DNA of 64,000 nucleotides, taken from Dyadobacter frigoris (GTDB lineage: Bacteria; Bacteroidota; Bacteroidia; Cytophagales; Spirosomataceae). The translations under genes and the position numbers were made by a program. Under the pieces are notes generated by a model. The model was given only the letters and a program-made list of their open reading frames with translations. It made no database searches and was not told the DNA's origin. The DNA lies in contig NZ_SZVO01000022.1 of the NCBI RefSeq assembly GCF_005280585.1, positions 58,342-122,341 of the forward strand, in the 5' to 3' direction. Below are positions 46,128-56,153 of this stretch, piece after piece (position 1 is the stretch's first letter; every line of letters begins with the position of its first letter).

Positions 46128-48524
46128 TTACTCACTTTTCAAACTTTTAACAGGATCCATAAGCGCGGCTCTTATCGCCTGGTAGCTTACAGTAAGCAAC
46201 GTTATCAACATGGCACCAAGACCTGATGCTGCAAAAATCCACCACGAAATTTCCGTCCTGTATTCATATTTCTGCAACCATCCGTTCAGAAAATAGTAAG
46301 CGATTGGCACAGATACGACACAGGAAATAATAACCAGAACTACAAAATCTGCTGACAACAAAGCCCAAAGATTGGCCACTGATGCACCAAGAACTTTCCT
46401 GATTCCTATTTCTTTGGTACGTTGCTCGGCAGTAAAAGAAGCGAGAGCAAAAAGACCGAGGCAACTGATTAGTATTGCCAGAGAAGCAAAGGCAGAGGCC
46501 AGTTTGGCAATTCTCTCTTCGGAAGCAAATTTGGCAGCATATTGATCGTCCGAAAACCTGTAATCAAATGGACTTCCGGGATTGAATTTCCTGAAAACCC
46601 CTTCTATTTTTGCCAGTGAATTTGCTGCGGACTTTTCCGGATTCAGTTTTATGTTGATGTAATTGGCCCAACCGTAGTTCAGCATAAAAATAGTAGGATC
46701 GACAGGTTTGAAAGGCGAATCCATCACCATGTCACGGATAACACCAATCACGGTAAAAGGTTTGTTATCCCACTTGATAATCTTTCCAAGAATATCTTCC
46801 GGCCTTTTGAAACCAATATATTTTACCGCAGTCTCATTTAGAACCAGACCCGTAGAATCCGTTGAAAATTGTCTTGAAAAATCATGTCCGGCCTTAAATT
46901 GCCAGCCAACCGTTTTCCCAAAATCATGTGAAACTGCAATCGTACCAAAATTTGGCTTAAAATTGGGATCTTTATCTGCCCAGTCAAATCCACTATTATT
47001 AGAGTTTACTTCTGTAACTGCGGAAGATGAAGTTGACATTTCTGTCACCGCTCCTGTTTCCAGTAAACTGGCTCTTAAATCATTATAATGATTAAATAAT
47101 TCCGGTGTATTCATACTAACGGTAATCAGCCCGCTCCTGTCGTAGCCGATCGGTCGGTTTTTAGCATACTGAATTTGTCTGAAAACGATTATTGTGCCAA
47201 TGATAAGCGTCACTGAAACGGTGAATTGTAAAACCACCAGCACTTTTCTGGGGATAGCTGCAAACCGTCCAATATTAAAAGTTCCTTTTAAAACTTTTAT
47301 CGGCTGAAAGGACGATAAATAAAGTGCGGGATAACTTCCGGAGATAATTCCGGTGATCAAACAGAAACCTATTCCAAGAAGCCAAAATACCGGACTATTC
47401 CACAAAACACTCATTTTCTTGTCGGCAATCTGATTGAAAAATGGAAGCGAGACAATTAGTAAACAAATAGAAAGCATAAAAGCCAGCGAAACAATCAGTA
47501 ATGATTCGCTTAGAAACTGTGAAATAAGTTGTCCGCGTTTCGAACCGATTGCCTTCCGAATACCAACTTCTTTTGCACGTTTTTCTGATCGGGCGGTGCT
47601 TAAATTCATAAAATTGATAGAAGCCAGCAACAGCACAAAAAAACCGATTATGCCAAAGAGCCAGACATATTGAATACGGCCATCGAGATTTCCGCTTTTG
47701 TCCCAACCCGTGTATAAATGCCAGTTAGACATGGGTTCCACATAAAGCCTGGGCTTCAAAAATGCCGTATGCGGTGTATGTTTTAATTTTAAATTGGCAA
47801 TTTTTTTGGATACCGCCGCGTAATCTGAATTTGGATTGATCTGTACTAAAACCTGCCATGAATTATTGTCCCATTCCTTATTATCCAGAGCTCTTTTGAC
47901 CCAATCCTGCGTTGCAACATATAAATTCCAGGGTGCAATAAAAGTCAGATTTCTGAATTCCGAATTGTAGGGAAGATCTTCATAAACACCGGTCACTTTG
48001 ACATTCAGCTTGTTATCTATTTTTACGATTTTATCAAGCGGATTTTCTTTTCCAAAAAGTGCACTGGCAACAGATTCCGATAACATAATGGAAGACTGCT
48101 CTTTCAAGCCGGAACGTGTTCCTTTTAACATTTTTAAAGAGAACATATCAGGAGCCTGTTCACTCAGATAATTCCCGGTTTTTGTAAATTTCTTGTCACC
48201 GAAAGCCAAAATATGTTCCCCATTCCAGGAAGAATTTATTACATATTTAAAATCGTCGGGAAAATTATTGCGAAGTTCTTCTCCCATGGGTGCAGGCATA
48301 TATTCCTGATGGAAAACTTCGCCATCAAACACACCCAAAAGCACAATTTTTCCAATTCTGTCATAATTCTGATGGTACTTATCATATGAAAGTTCATCAT
48401 AAATCCACAAACCGATTAGCATGGTTACAGCCATACCAACAGCCAAACCACCAATATTGATAGCAGAATATCCTTTGTTCTTCAAAAGATTTCTGAAAGC
48501 GATTTTGAAATAATTACGTATCAT
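46128..48524 (-). CDS. ABC permease 6 of 12 (subfamily alpha, near-twin of permease 8)
   Basis: This 798-residue protein starts MIRNYFKIAFRNLLKNKGYS, like permease 8. Patches that differ from it include YDKYHQNYDRIGKIVLLGVF after TM1 and SNNSGFDWADKDPNFKPNFG in the second periplasmic domain. Coupling segments are EKRAKEVGIRKAIGSKRGQL and EQRTKEIGIRKVLGAS. It ends DPVKSLKSE with TAA and is followed by a spacer of the second type (GCTAA/AGCTAAT-rich) rather than the GC-rich palindrome. Confidence 0.9.
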   Translation of the reverse strand: MIRNYFKIAFRNLLKNKGYSAINIGGLAVGMAVTMLIGLWIYDELSYDKYHQNYDRIGKIVLLGVFDGEVFHQEYMPAPMGEELRNNFPDDFKYVINSSWNGEHILAFGDKKFTKTGNYLSEQAPDMFSLKMLKGTRSGLKEQSSIMLSESVASALFGKENPLDKIVKIDNKLNVKVTGVYEDLPYNSEFRNLTFIAPWNLYVATQDWVKRALDNKEWDNNSWQVLVQINPNSDYAAVSKKIANLKLKHTPHTAFLKPRLYVEPMSNWHLYTGWDKSGNLDGRIQYVWLFGIIGFFVLLLASINFMNLSTARSEKRAKEVGIRKAIGSKRGQLISQFLSESLLIVSLAFMLSICLLIVSLPFFNQIADKKMSVLWNSPVFWLLGIGFCLITGIISGSYPALYLSSFQPIKVLKGTFNIGRFAAIPRKVLVVLQFTVSVTLIIGTIIVFRQIQYAKNRPIGYDRSGLITVSMNTPELFNHYNDLRASLLETGAVTEMSTSSSAVTEVNSNNSGFDWADKDPNFKPNFGTIAVSHDFGKTVGWQFKAGHDFSRQFSTDSTGLVLNETAVKYIGFKRPEDILGKIIKWDNKPFTVIGVIRDMVMDSPFKPVDPTIFMLNYGWANYINIKLNPEKSAANSLAKIEGVFRKFNPGSPFDYRFSDDQYAAKFASEERIAKLASAFASLAILISCLGLFALASFTAEQRTKEIGIRKVLGASVANLWALLSADFVVLVIISCVVSVPIAYYFLNGWLQKYEYRTEISWWIFAASGLGAMLITLLTVSYQAIRAALMDPVKSLKSE

Positions 48525-48594
48525 AAGCCTTTTTTCTAGTTTGTTCGATTTGAACTTTGGATTTTTGGATTGGGCTTTGCTTCTGCTCTGGATT

Positions 48595-48619
48595 GGGCGG
48601 ACACAAGGCCCGTCCCTAC
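48595..48619. repeat. GC-rich palindrome at the stop of permease 5
   Basis: GGGCGGAC-acaag-GCCCGTCC-ctac on the + strand, with the same layout and TAG stop. Here the arms are GGGCGGAC and GCCCGTCC, one of two sequence variants. Confidence 0.75.
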
Positions 48620-50982
48620 TCGCTTTTTAAACTTTTCACCGGATTCATCAATGCTGCTTTTATGCTTTGGAAAGAAACGGTGAGTAATGCGACTGTAAGA
48701 GCGAGAAGGCCCGACAGCGCAAAAACAGGCCATTGAATATCGATCTTATAGGCAAAATCCTGCAACCATTTATCCATGGCGTACCAGGCTATCGGAACGG
48801 CGATAATAATACCGATCAGCACCATTTTTATAAAATCTTTGGCTAAAAGTCCGATAATGCCGGTAACGCTTGATCCTAAAACCTTACGAACGCCTATTTC
48901 CCTTGTCCGTATCTGAGCTGTGTAAGCTGCAAGCCCAAATAATCCCAGACATGAAATCAGTATGGCAATGGAGGCGAAAATATTAAAAAGAAGCCCGGTT
49001 TGCTTTTCAGATTTATACATGTCGTTGAAGGTATCGTCAAGAAAAGCGTAACTAAACGGAAACTGTCCGTTGTATTGTTTCCAGGAAGTTTCCGCGGCGC
49101 CAATGGCCTTTGCAGCATCTTCTCCCGTGGTTTTGATATAAATACGGTTCATGTAATCCGGGTAATAGGAAAAAATGGCGGGTTCTATTTTTTGTTTCAT
49201 CGATTCAAAATGAAAATCCTTTACCACACCAATAATGGTTCCGCTGAAGTTCCATAATCTGAATTTTTTACCGATCGGATCCTTGATGCGGGCCGCTTTG
49301 ACTGCGGTTTCATTGAGAATAAAATGAAGCGAATCCGCTACTGATCCGGTAAAATTAGCTCCCTGTAAAAGCTGCATTTTGAAAAAAGGCATAAAGTCTT
49401 TATCTATTGCCATGGGGCGCAGCATCAGCGTTTCACCTGCTTCTTTTCCCTCCCATTCATTGTCACCGGTTTGGGATCCGAGTTGGACAATATTTGAACT
49501 TCCTCTAGTAATAGCATTAATTCCTGGCTTGTTCATCAAATCTGCCTTAACAGCATCGTAATGTTTACCAATTCCGTACATGGGAAAGGATAAAACGTGC
49601 GTTTTGTCGTAACCCAACTCCTTGGAACGAATGTATTTAAGCTGATTACTGATAATAAAAGTACCGGCGATCAACATGACGGAAATAGAAAACTGCACCA
49701 CAACCAGCCCTTTTCGAAACAATGCTTCATTTATCTTACCTGAAACTTTACCTTTTAATGCCTTCATCGGATCAAAAGAAGAAAGTAATAGTGCGGGATA
49801 TATGCTGGACGCAATTAGTGTACCTCCAATGGTAAGTCCTATCACTTCCCAAATGCGATAACTGGTAAAATCGATCACCAGTTCTTTGCCCGCAATCTGA
49901 TTGTAAACAGGTATCAGTAAATACAATAGAACCAGGGCAAACAGGGTTGCCAATAAAAAGAGCAGTGTCGTTTCGATCAGAAATTGCAAGAAAAGCTGAA
50001 TTTTCGCTGCTCCGACTATTTTTCTCATACTCACCTCTTTGGAACGCAATATGGATCTTGCCGTGGAAAGATTGACATAATTGATACACGCTATACCAAG
50101 AATAAGGAGCGCAATAATGATGAACATTCTGACCGTTTCTATACCTTTTTCAGATCCATCAGATCTGTAAAGATGCATCTTAGCCAAAGGTTGCAAAAGA
50201 TAAGCAACGTCAGTATCGTCGGCTTTGTTACGCAAATGTATATTTCTCAGCTTATCGGGCAAATTGCCCACGGGCTGTCCAGGTTGCAAAAGCAGGTACG
50301 TGGAATAATCAAACTGATGGAAATCGTTATCCGAATTTCTGCCATCCTGCCGCCTGCTGTACATGTTTTTAAACAACCGGGAAATAGGTAAAAACAGATC
50401 TGCCTGAATACTTGAATTCTTTGGTAAATCCTGGATTATACCCGTAACCATAAAACTTACTTTATCGTTGGCTGAGATAATTTTTCCAATCGGATCTTCA
50501 TCCCCAAAATACTTTTTCGCGGTTGTCTCGGTAAGAATTATAGAATTTTCATCAAAAAAGGGTTTTCTGCTGTCTCCCTTAATGAGTTTAAAGTCGAAAA
50601 CCGAGAATAAGTTGGGGTCAGTAAAAGAGGAATTGTTCTCGTTGAAAACTTTATCCTTATACGTAAACAAGATGTATTGATTGTTGCGGAAAAGCCTGAC
50701 AGCATCCTTGATTTCCGGTAGTTCTTTTTTACCTAAAATTCCGATTGGTGCCGCAGTACTGGTCCATATCTGTTGGCTTGAACCGGTTCCTACCCTGTTT
50801 TCCAGTTTGAAGATATTATCTGACTGCCTGTGAAACCGATCAAAACTCAATTCGTCCTGTACCCACAACAAAATCAGAATACCTACACCAAGCCCAATCG
50901 TCAAACCGGTACAGTTAATGAGCGAGTAAAATCTGTTTTTCAATAAATTTCGCCAGGCAATTTTAAAATAGTTCGTGATCAT
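48616..50982 (-). CDS. ABC permease 5 of 12 (subfamily gamma)
   Basis: This 788-residue protein starts at ATG 50982 (MITNYFKIAWRNLLKNRFYS); a frame extension to 51045 reaches across the spacer and has no counterpart in the paralogues. The gamma marker reads KMHLYRSDGSEKGIETVRMF, then INYVNLSTARSILRSKEVSM. The first coupling segment (RSKEVSMRKIVGAAK) is the most divergent of the array, with Ser-Met where others have Gly-Ile/Val. The second is QIRTREIGVRKVLGSS. Tail NPVKSLKSE; its TAG lies in a palindrome. Confidence 0.9.
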   Translation of the reverse strand: MITNYFKIAWRNLLKNRFYSLINCTGLTIGLGVGILILLWVQDELSFDRFHRQSDNIFKLENRVGTGSSQQIWTSTAAPIGILGKKELPEIKDAVRLFRNNQYILFTYKDKVFNENNSSFTDPNLFSVFDFKLIKGDSRKPFFDENSIILTETTAKKYFGDEDPIGKIISANDKVSFMVTGIIQDLPKNSSIQADLFLPISRLFKNMYSRRQDGRNSDNDFHQFDYSTYLLLQPGQPVGNLPDKLRNIHLRNKADDTDVAYLLQPLAKMHLYRSDGSEKGIETVRMFIIIALLILGIACINYVNLSTARSILRSKEVSMRKIVGAAKIQLFLQFLIETTLLFLLATLFALVLLYLLIPVYNQIAGKELVIDFTSYRIWEVIGLTIGGTLIASSIYPALLLSSFDPMKALKGKVSGKINEALFRKGLVVVQFSISVMLIAGTFIISNQLKYIRSKELGYDKTHVLSFPMYGIGKHYDAVKADLMNKPGINAITRGSSNIVQLGSQTGDNEWEGKEAGETLMLRPMAIDKDFMPFFKMQLLQGANFTGSVADSLHFILNETAVKAARIKDPIGKKFRLWNFSGTIIGVVKDFHFESMKQKIEPAIFSYYPDYMNRIYIKTTGEDAAKAIGAAETSWKQYNGQFPFSYAFLDDTFNDMYKSEKQTGLLFNIFASIAILISCLGLFGLAAYTAQIRTREIGVRKVLGSSVTGIIGLLAKDFIKMVLIGIIIAVPIAWYAMDKWLQDFAYKIDIQWPVFALSGLLALTVALLTVSFQSIKAALMNPVKSLKSE

Positions 50983-51047
50983 AGCTATTTTTGGTAATGT
51001 TGTAAATTTCAATCCGCGGATGTTTATACGAATCTTTTTCTTCAATT

Positions 51048-53480
51048 TTATTCACTTCTCAGACTTTTCACCGGATTCATCAATGCTGCTTTTATACTTT
51101 GAAAACTCACTGTGAGTAAAGCAATGGCGAGCGACGACAAACCGGCGCAGGCAAAAACCCACCACTGAATTTCAATTTTATAAGCAAAATCCCGCAACCA
51201 GATTTGCATGGCATACCAGCCGATTGGTGTGGCAATGAGAATTGCCAGTAACACAGGTTTCAAAAAGTCTTTGGAAAGTAGTGAAACGATACTACCTATG
51301 GAAGCGCCCAGAACTTTTCGAACGCCAATTTCCTTCGTTCTTTGTTCCGCGGAAAATGCGCTGAGACCTAATAATCCCAGGCAAGCTATGAGTATGGCAA
51401 TTCCTGAAAAAGCGGTAAACAATTGCTCAATGCGCTGTTCTGAACGATACATGGCATCGAAATCTTCATTTAAAAACGAATATTCAAAGGGTTGTCCGGG
51501 TGCAATTTCTTTCCATTTTTTTTCAATTCCGGCAAGTGAGGACGTTACATCACCAGTATTCAGGCGAAAAGAAACGGCTTCTAAAAATGATTTTTCAAGT
51601 GGTCTGTCAATCGCATTTCCGTTAATTACCAACCCGACAGGTGCAATTTTTGACCGTAAGGATTCGTAGTGAAAATCTTTAACAACACCAATAACGGTAA
51701 GTTGCTCGCCTCCCGTCTTATGAATTATTTTTCCAATCGGATCCTGCAAACCAAATTGTTTCGCAGCACTTTCATTAACAATTACTGCAGAACTATCGGT
51801 TGTTCTTCCTTCAATAAAATCCCTCCCCGATACAAGTTCCATGCGAAGTGTTGAAATATAATCAGGATCAACCATCCATTCCTGCATATTGACAGAATAT
51901 TTTGGATCCGTTTCCTGCTGCGGATACCACATATCATTCCAGCGTTTGGATGTAACCGGCAAAAAACCACTTACCGTTCCACTTTTTACGGATGGATTTC
52001 GCAAAGCTTCATTTTTAAATGTTAAAACCTGCGATTTCGTGGATTGAGCCGTATTGATAATGACAACCTGGTCTTTATCAAAACCTATTCTTTTAGTCTG
52101 AATATATTGAAGCTGCTGATTGATAAGCAGCGTACCAATGATTAACAAAACAGATAAAGCAAACTGGAAAGCAACAAGGGAATTCCGGAAGCCCTGAGAT
52201 CGGGATTGTACCATAATACCTTTTAAAGCCTTAACAGGCTGAAATGAAGACAGATAAAAGGCGGGATATATTCCTGCTATTATACTAACCAGGGTTGTTC
52301 CGGCCAATAAATAAAGTATCGAAGAAAGATTGATTTCTGTATTTATGGCAAGATGTTTTGCCGCAAGATCGTTAAACGTGGGAAGCAATAAATACAACAA
52401 AATCAATCCGGTAGCTAATGCCAAAAAGGTGGTAAGTAAAGATTCCGACAAAAATTGAAATACAAGAACGGATCTGTCGGAACCCATCACTTTTCTTACC
52501 CCGACTTCTCTGGCTCTTTTGGCCGAGCGTGCGGTCGTTAGATTGATAAAATTGAAAACGGCAATTAAAAGAATAAATAAGCCGGTCAAGAGAAAGATAT
52601 AGACATACTGAATACTGCCATTCGGTGAAAGTTCACCCTGGCGGTCGGAGTACAAATGAATATCTGTGAGCGGCATCAGTGAATAACTGAAATTATTACC
52701 AGCCTTTCTGGTATCGGCAAGTGTGGTTTGAAAATATTGCTTTAAAGCCGGATCAAGATAGGTTTGTAGTATTTTTTCAAATTTGGCTTCTACTGATTTT
52801 GGGCTCGTTCCGGGTTTGAGAAGTACATAGGTGTTGAAAATATGATTTCCCCATTTATTCACTTTCGCATCTTTTGTTTCATACAAAGGCAAAAGAAAAT
52901 CAGCTTGAAAGTGTGATTGCTCGGGCATATCTTCCATGACGCCGGTTACGCGGCGGACCTCATCATTATTAAATGTTAAGATTTTGTTTAATGCATTGGT
53001 CGTACCAAAATATTTCCTGGCTATTCTTCTTGAAATAACAACTGAATTGGGTCCGGTTAATGCTTTTTGAGGATTTCCGGCAAGCATTGGAAGCGTGAAA
53101 ACATTGAAAACGGTCGAATCTGCGTACAAAATATTTTCTTCACGGATCGCTGTTCGATCACTTTTTACAATCTGGCTGTCGTATTTTCCTAGTCTGGTAA
53201 ATTCTTCTATTTCCGGGAAATCTTGTTTTAGGGTTTCTCCCATGGGCGTTGGTGCAAGGGCGCCTTTTGAGTCTTTTCCTGAATAGGTTATGTCGCTGTT
53301 GATGCGGTAAATACGGTCAGATTTGGTATTGAAATGATCGTAGGCCAACTCGTCTTTTACATATAAAATGCTCAGCAAACTAACTGCCAAACCCAGGGCA
53401 AGGCCGAAAATTGTCAGGGCAGAATAACCTTTATTCTGTGACAAATTTCTGTATGCGATTTTTAAGTGGTTGAGGAGCAT
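51048..53480 (-). CDS. ABC permease 4 of 12 (subfamily beta)
   Basis: This 810-residue protein starts MLLNHLKIAYRNLSQNKGYS. The beta marker reads PLTDIHLYSDRQGELSPNGS, followed by IQYVYIF and then AKRAREVGVRKVMGSDR. The second coupling segment is EQRTKEIGVRKVLGAS. It ends NPVKSLRSE with TAA and no palindrome; the gap to permease 5 is 65 bases. Confidence 0.9.
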   Translation of the reverse strand: MLLNHLKIAYRNLSQNKGYSALTIFGLALGLAVSLLSILYVKDELAYDHFNTKSDRIYRINSDITYSGKDSKGALAPTPMGETLKQDFPEIEEFTRLGKYDSQIVKSDRTAIREENILYADSTVFNVFTLPMLAGNPQKALTGPNSVVISRRIARKYFGTTNALNKILTFNNDEVRRVTGVMEDMPEQSHFQADFLLPLYETKDAKVNKWGNHIFNTYVLLKPGTSPKSVEAKFEKILQTYLDPALKQYFQTTLADTRKAGNNFSYSLMPLTDIHLYSDRQGELSPNGSIQYVYIFLLTGLFILLIAVFNFINLTTARSAKRAREVGVRKVMGSDRSVLVFQFLSESLLTTFLALATGLILLYLLLPTFNDLAAKHLAINTEINLSSILYLLAGTTLVSIIAGIYPAFYLSSFQPVKALKGIMVQSRSQGFRNSLVAFQFALSVLLIIGTLLINQQLQYIQTKRIGFDKDQVVIINTAQSTKSQVLTFKNEALRNPSVKSGTVSGFLPVTSKRWNDMWYPQQETDPKYSVNMQEWMVDPDYISTLRMELVSGRDFIEGRTTDSSAVIVNESAAKQFGLQDPIGKIIHKTGGEQLTVIGVVKDFHYESLRSKIAPVGLVINGNAIDRPLEKSFLEAVSFRLNTGDVTSSLAGIEKKWKEIAPGQPFEYSFLNEDFDAMYRSEQRIEQLFTAFSGIAILIACLGLLGLSAFSAEQRTKEIGVRKVLGASIGSIVSLLSKDFLKPVLLAILIATPIGWYAMQIWLRDFAYKIEIQWWVFACAGLSSLAIALLTVSFQSIKAALMNPVKSLRSE

Positions 53481-53662
53481 GGGAGTTGGTTGTATTTAAT
53501 TGGTTTTGGTTTGCTTTATTTTATTTATGTTAATCAGTTATTGCTATGGATCTTCTGGAATACTTACAACTGATTGGCTTGCTTTTGCTTCTTTCATGCG
53601 TTTTGTTTTTGCGTTCCGGCGGCGTGGCTTTTTCGCTAGGGGCGCTGCCGTTGCGCTGGATT

Positions 53663-53687
53663 GGGCGGACACAAGGCCCGCCCCTAC
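53663..53687. repeat. GC-rich palindrome at the stop of permease 3
   Basis: GGGCGGAC-acaag-GCCCGCCC-ctac on the + strand, including the TAG stop; the same variant as at permease 5. Confidence 0.75.
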
Positions 53688-56035
53688 TCGCTTCGTAAAC
53701 TTTTTATTGGGTTCATCAATGCGGCTTTTATGCTTTGATGGCTTATTGTGACGCCTGCTATAATTAATGTGGTTACTATGGAAATCAGGAAAATGTCTGG
53801 GCCAATATTAATGTGATAGGCGAATTCTTGTAACCATTTGTCCATTGCAAACCAGGCAATTGGTGCGGCTACTACAAATGCGATCAGGATCAGCCAGATG
53901 AATTGATTGACAAACAACACAACCAACCCTGGAACGGAAGCGCCCATTACTTTACGAATGCCTATTTCTTTGGTACGCTGAACGGCCATAAGCGAAACCA
54001 GACCATACAGACCCAGACAACCAATCAGGATCGCAATGGCTGAAAACAGTCGGAAGGCTGTGTACATTTTGTATTCCTGATTGTATAATCCGGCAATGCG
54101 GTCATCCATAAACTCATATGAAAATAATGATTTTGGATTCAATTCAGACCAGTCTTTCTCAATGGAAGCCAGGGTTTCCCGCATCTTTTCCGGACGAAGT
54201 TTTACGCTGGCCTGCCAGAAGGAATTTGGGTTATACATTATCACACAAGCCCTGATCTTCTTGTGTTTTGATTCACTCTGAAAATCCTGAACGACACCTT
54301 TAATCCGGATCGGACGGTCGCCAATAAAGAATCGCTGACCTATTGCCTTTCCCGGATCCCTGATACCTAATCTTGTTATTAATGTCTGGTTCACAACCAG
54401 GTTGGCGACAGTATCTTTTGAAATTATTTTGGTAATCGTCTCGCCCGCAAGAAGTTTGATATGATACATGGACAGATAATTTTCATCCACCTGTTTGATT
54501 TCTGTCACATCATTTTCGGTCATTCCTAATTCCGGAGAGGTAAAAGGAGCAAAATTGGTATTGTAAGCCGGACCGCCCGACGCAAAACTTACCTGTTGCA
54601 CACCCGGATTATCAATCAATTTTTGACGTAATACATCTACTTTTTCTCCTGTTGAAAATGTAACGATAGCATCTTTATCAAAACCAATATCCTTGTTCAA
54701 AAAGAAATCCATCTGGCTTCCAACAATCAAAGTTCCGACAAGCAGAATTTGGGTTATAGAAAACTGCACAACCACAAGTCCTTTTCGTAAATAGGATTTG
54801 CCATTTGAATTGTCAGAAACTCCGGATTTCAATGCTTTCAAGGGTTGAAATCCGGATTGAATAAAGGCAGGATAAAGTCCAGCCAAAAGAATAGTTACAA
54901 CAACAATTAGAAGAACCGCACCGATCATTTCGGGTTTAAAAAGATTTGCAGTTTCAATTCTAATATCCAGCAATGTCTCTGTATAAGGTAAAAATAACGT
55001 AACGGCCACAAGCGATAAGCCTACAGATACTAAAACAAGCAGCGTTGTTTCACCCATAACCTGCATGATAAGTTGTTTTCTAAAAGCACCAAGAGTCTTC
55101 CGGATACCAACTTCTTTTCCACGTTTTAAAGACTGGGCAGTAGCAAGATTTACGAAATTTATACATGCCGTCAGAATAATGAAAAGTGCCACGCCTGCAA
55201 GTCCGTAAATCGTTTCCTTTGATCTTGGCATCGAGATTTGGTTGAGATATCGCCTGTCAAAATGAATTTCTTTTAACGGCTGTAAAAGCAAAAGTCCCTT
55301 TTCCTTTGCAATGTCAGCTTCCCAGTTTTTTTGGATAAAAGCTGGAAACCTTGCCTGAACCGACTTGGCAGATTCAGTTTTCGGCAACGTTATATAAACC
55401 ATTCCGCCCTGGATCGACCAGAAATGTGACGTGTCTACATCTTTTCTGATTGTTTCCCAGGATACCAAAAAAGAAAAAACCAGATGTGTATTGGAAGGCA
55501 AATCTTTGATGACGCCCGTTACCCGCAAATCCTTTTCATTGTTAAGTTTGATGATTTTACCCATCGCATCCCTATCATGAAAATATTTCCGGGCTGCACT
55601 TTCAGTAAGAATAACCGTATTAGGTTCTTTCAAAGCGGTTTCTGCATTTCCGGACAACCAGGTAAAATCAAATATCTTGGTAAAATTTTCGTCTGCAAAA
55701 GCGTATACTTTTTGATTGTATTTCTGCTCACCAACACTGACAAGACCGCCTTGCTGCGCAAAGTATTGTGACACTTCTGCTTCGGGAAAATCATTTTTAA
55801 AAGCCGGAGCTATTGCAAAAGCAACGCTTGGATTATAGTCCCGGCCACCAAGTGTCACACGATATGTACGATCTGCTTTTCTATGATATTGATCATAGCT
55901 CAATTCATTTTGAACGACTAGAAAAATTACGATACAGGCAGCCAATCCCAGCGCCAAACCCGTAATGTTTATCAGTGCATAACTTTTATTATGCATCAAT
56001 GTCCTGAAAGCGATTTTAAAATAATTTCGTATCAT
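53684..56035 (-). CDS. ABC permease 3 of 12 (subfamily delta)
   Basis: This 783-residue protein (the shortest) starts MIRNYFKIAFRTLMHNKSYA. It pairs with permease 2 by INFVNLATAQSLKRGKEVGI (AQ where most others have AR) and by GLAGVALFIILTA before it. The second coupling segment is VQRTKEIGIRKVMGAS. Tail NPIKSLRSE; its TAG lies in a palindrome. The spacer to permease 4 is 203 bases, the longest in the array, with no promoter I could recognise. Confidence 0.9.
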   Translation of the reverse strand: MIRNYFKIAFRTLMHNKSYALINITGLALGLAACIVIFLVVQNELSYDQYHRKADRTYRVTLGGRDYNPSVAFAIAPAFKNDFPEAEVSQYFAQQGGLVSVGEQKYNQKVYAFADENFTKIFDFTWLSGNAETALKEPNTVILTESAARKYFHDRDAMGKIIKLNNEKDLRVTGVIKDLPSNTHLVFSFLVSWETIRKDVDTSHFWSIQGGMVYITLPKTESAKSVQARFPAFIQKNWEADIAKEKGLLLLQPLKEIHFDRRYLNQISMPRSKETIYGLAGVALFIILTACINFVNLATAQSLKRGKEVGIRKTLGAFRKQLIMQVMGETTLLVLVSVGLSLVAVTLFLPYTETLLDIRIETANLFKPEMIGAVLLIVVVTILLAGLYPAFIQSGFQPLKALKSGVSDNSNGKSYLRKGLVVVQFSITQILLVGTLIVGSQMDFFLNKDIGFDKDAIVTFSTGEKVDVLRQKLIDNPGVQQVSFASGGPAYNTNFAPFTSPELGMTENDVTEIKQVDENYLSMYHIKLLAGETITKIISKDTVANLVVNQTLITRLGIRDPGKAIGQRFFIGDRPIRIKGVVQDFQSESKHKKIRACVIMYNPNSFWQASVKLRPEKMRETLASIEKDWSELNPKSLFSYEFMDDRIAGLYNQEYKMYTAFRLFSAIAILIGCLGLYGLVSLMAVQRTKEIGIRKVMGASVPGLVVLFVNQFIWLILIAFVVAAPIAWFAMDKWLQEFAYHINIGPDIFLISIVTTLIIAGVTISHQSIKAALMNPIKSLRSE

Positions 56036-56051
56036 GGGTGTCGGGATTTAG

Positions 56052-56152
56052 GCGTTAACGTTTAGCTTGTCAAATTCAATTTTATTTACTTAAATTACTT
56101 TCTGGAAATTCCATAGACCAGGCGCCAAAAGCTAATGGCTAAAAGCTAATCG
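56052..56152. repeat. Second-type spacer repeat pair between permeases 2 and 3
   Basis: GCGTTAACGTTTAGCTT (56052-56068) is identical to the copy at 46043. The far end (56124-56152) has GCCAAAAGCTAATGGC followed by TAAAAGCTAATCG, that is AAAAGCTAAT twice in tandem. Confidence 0.65.
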
Positions 56153-56153
56153 T

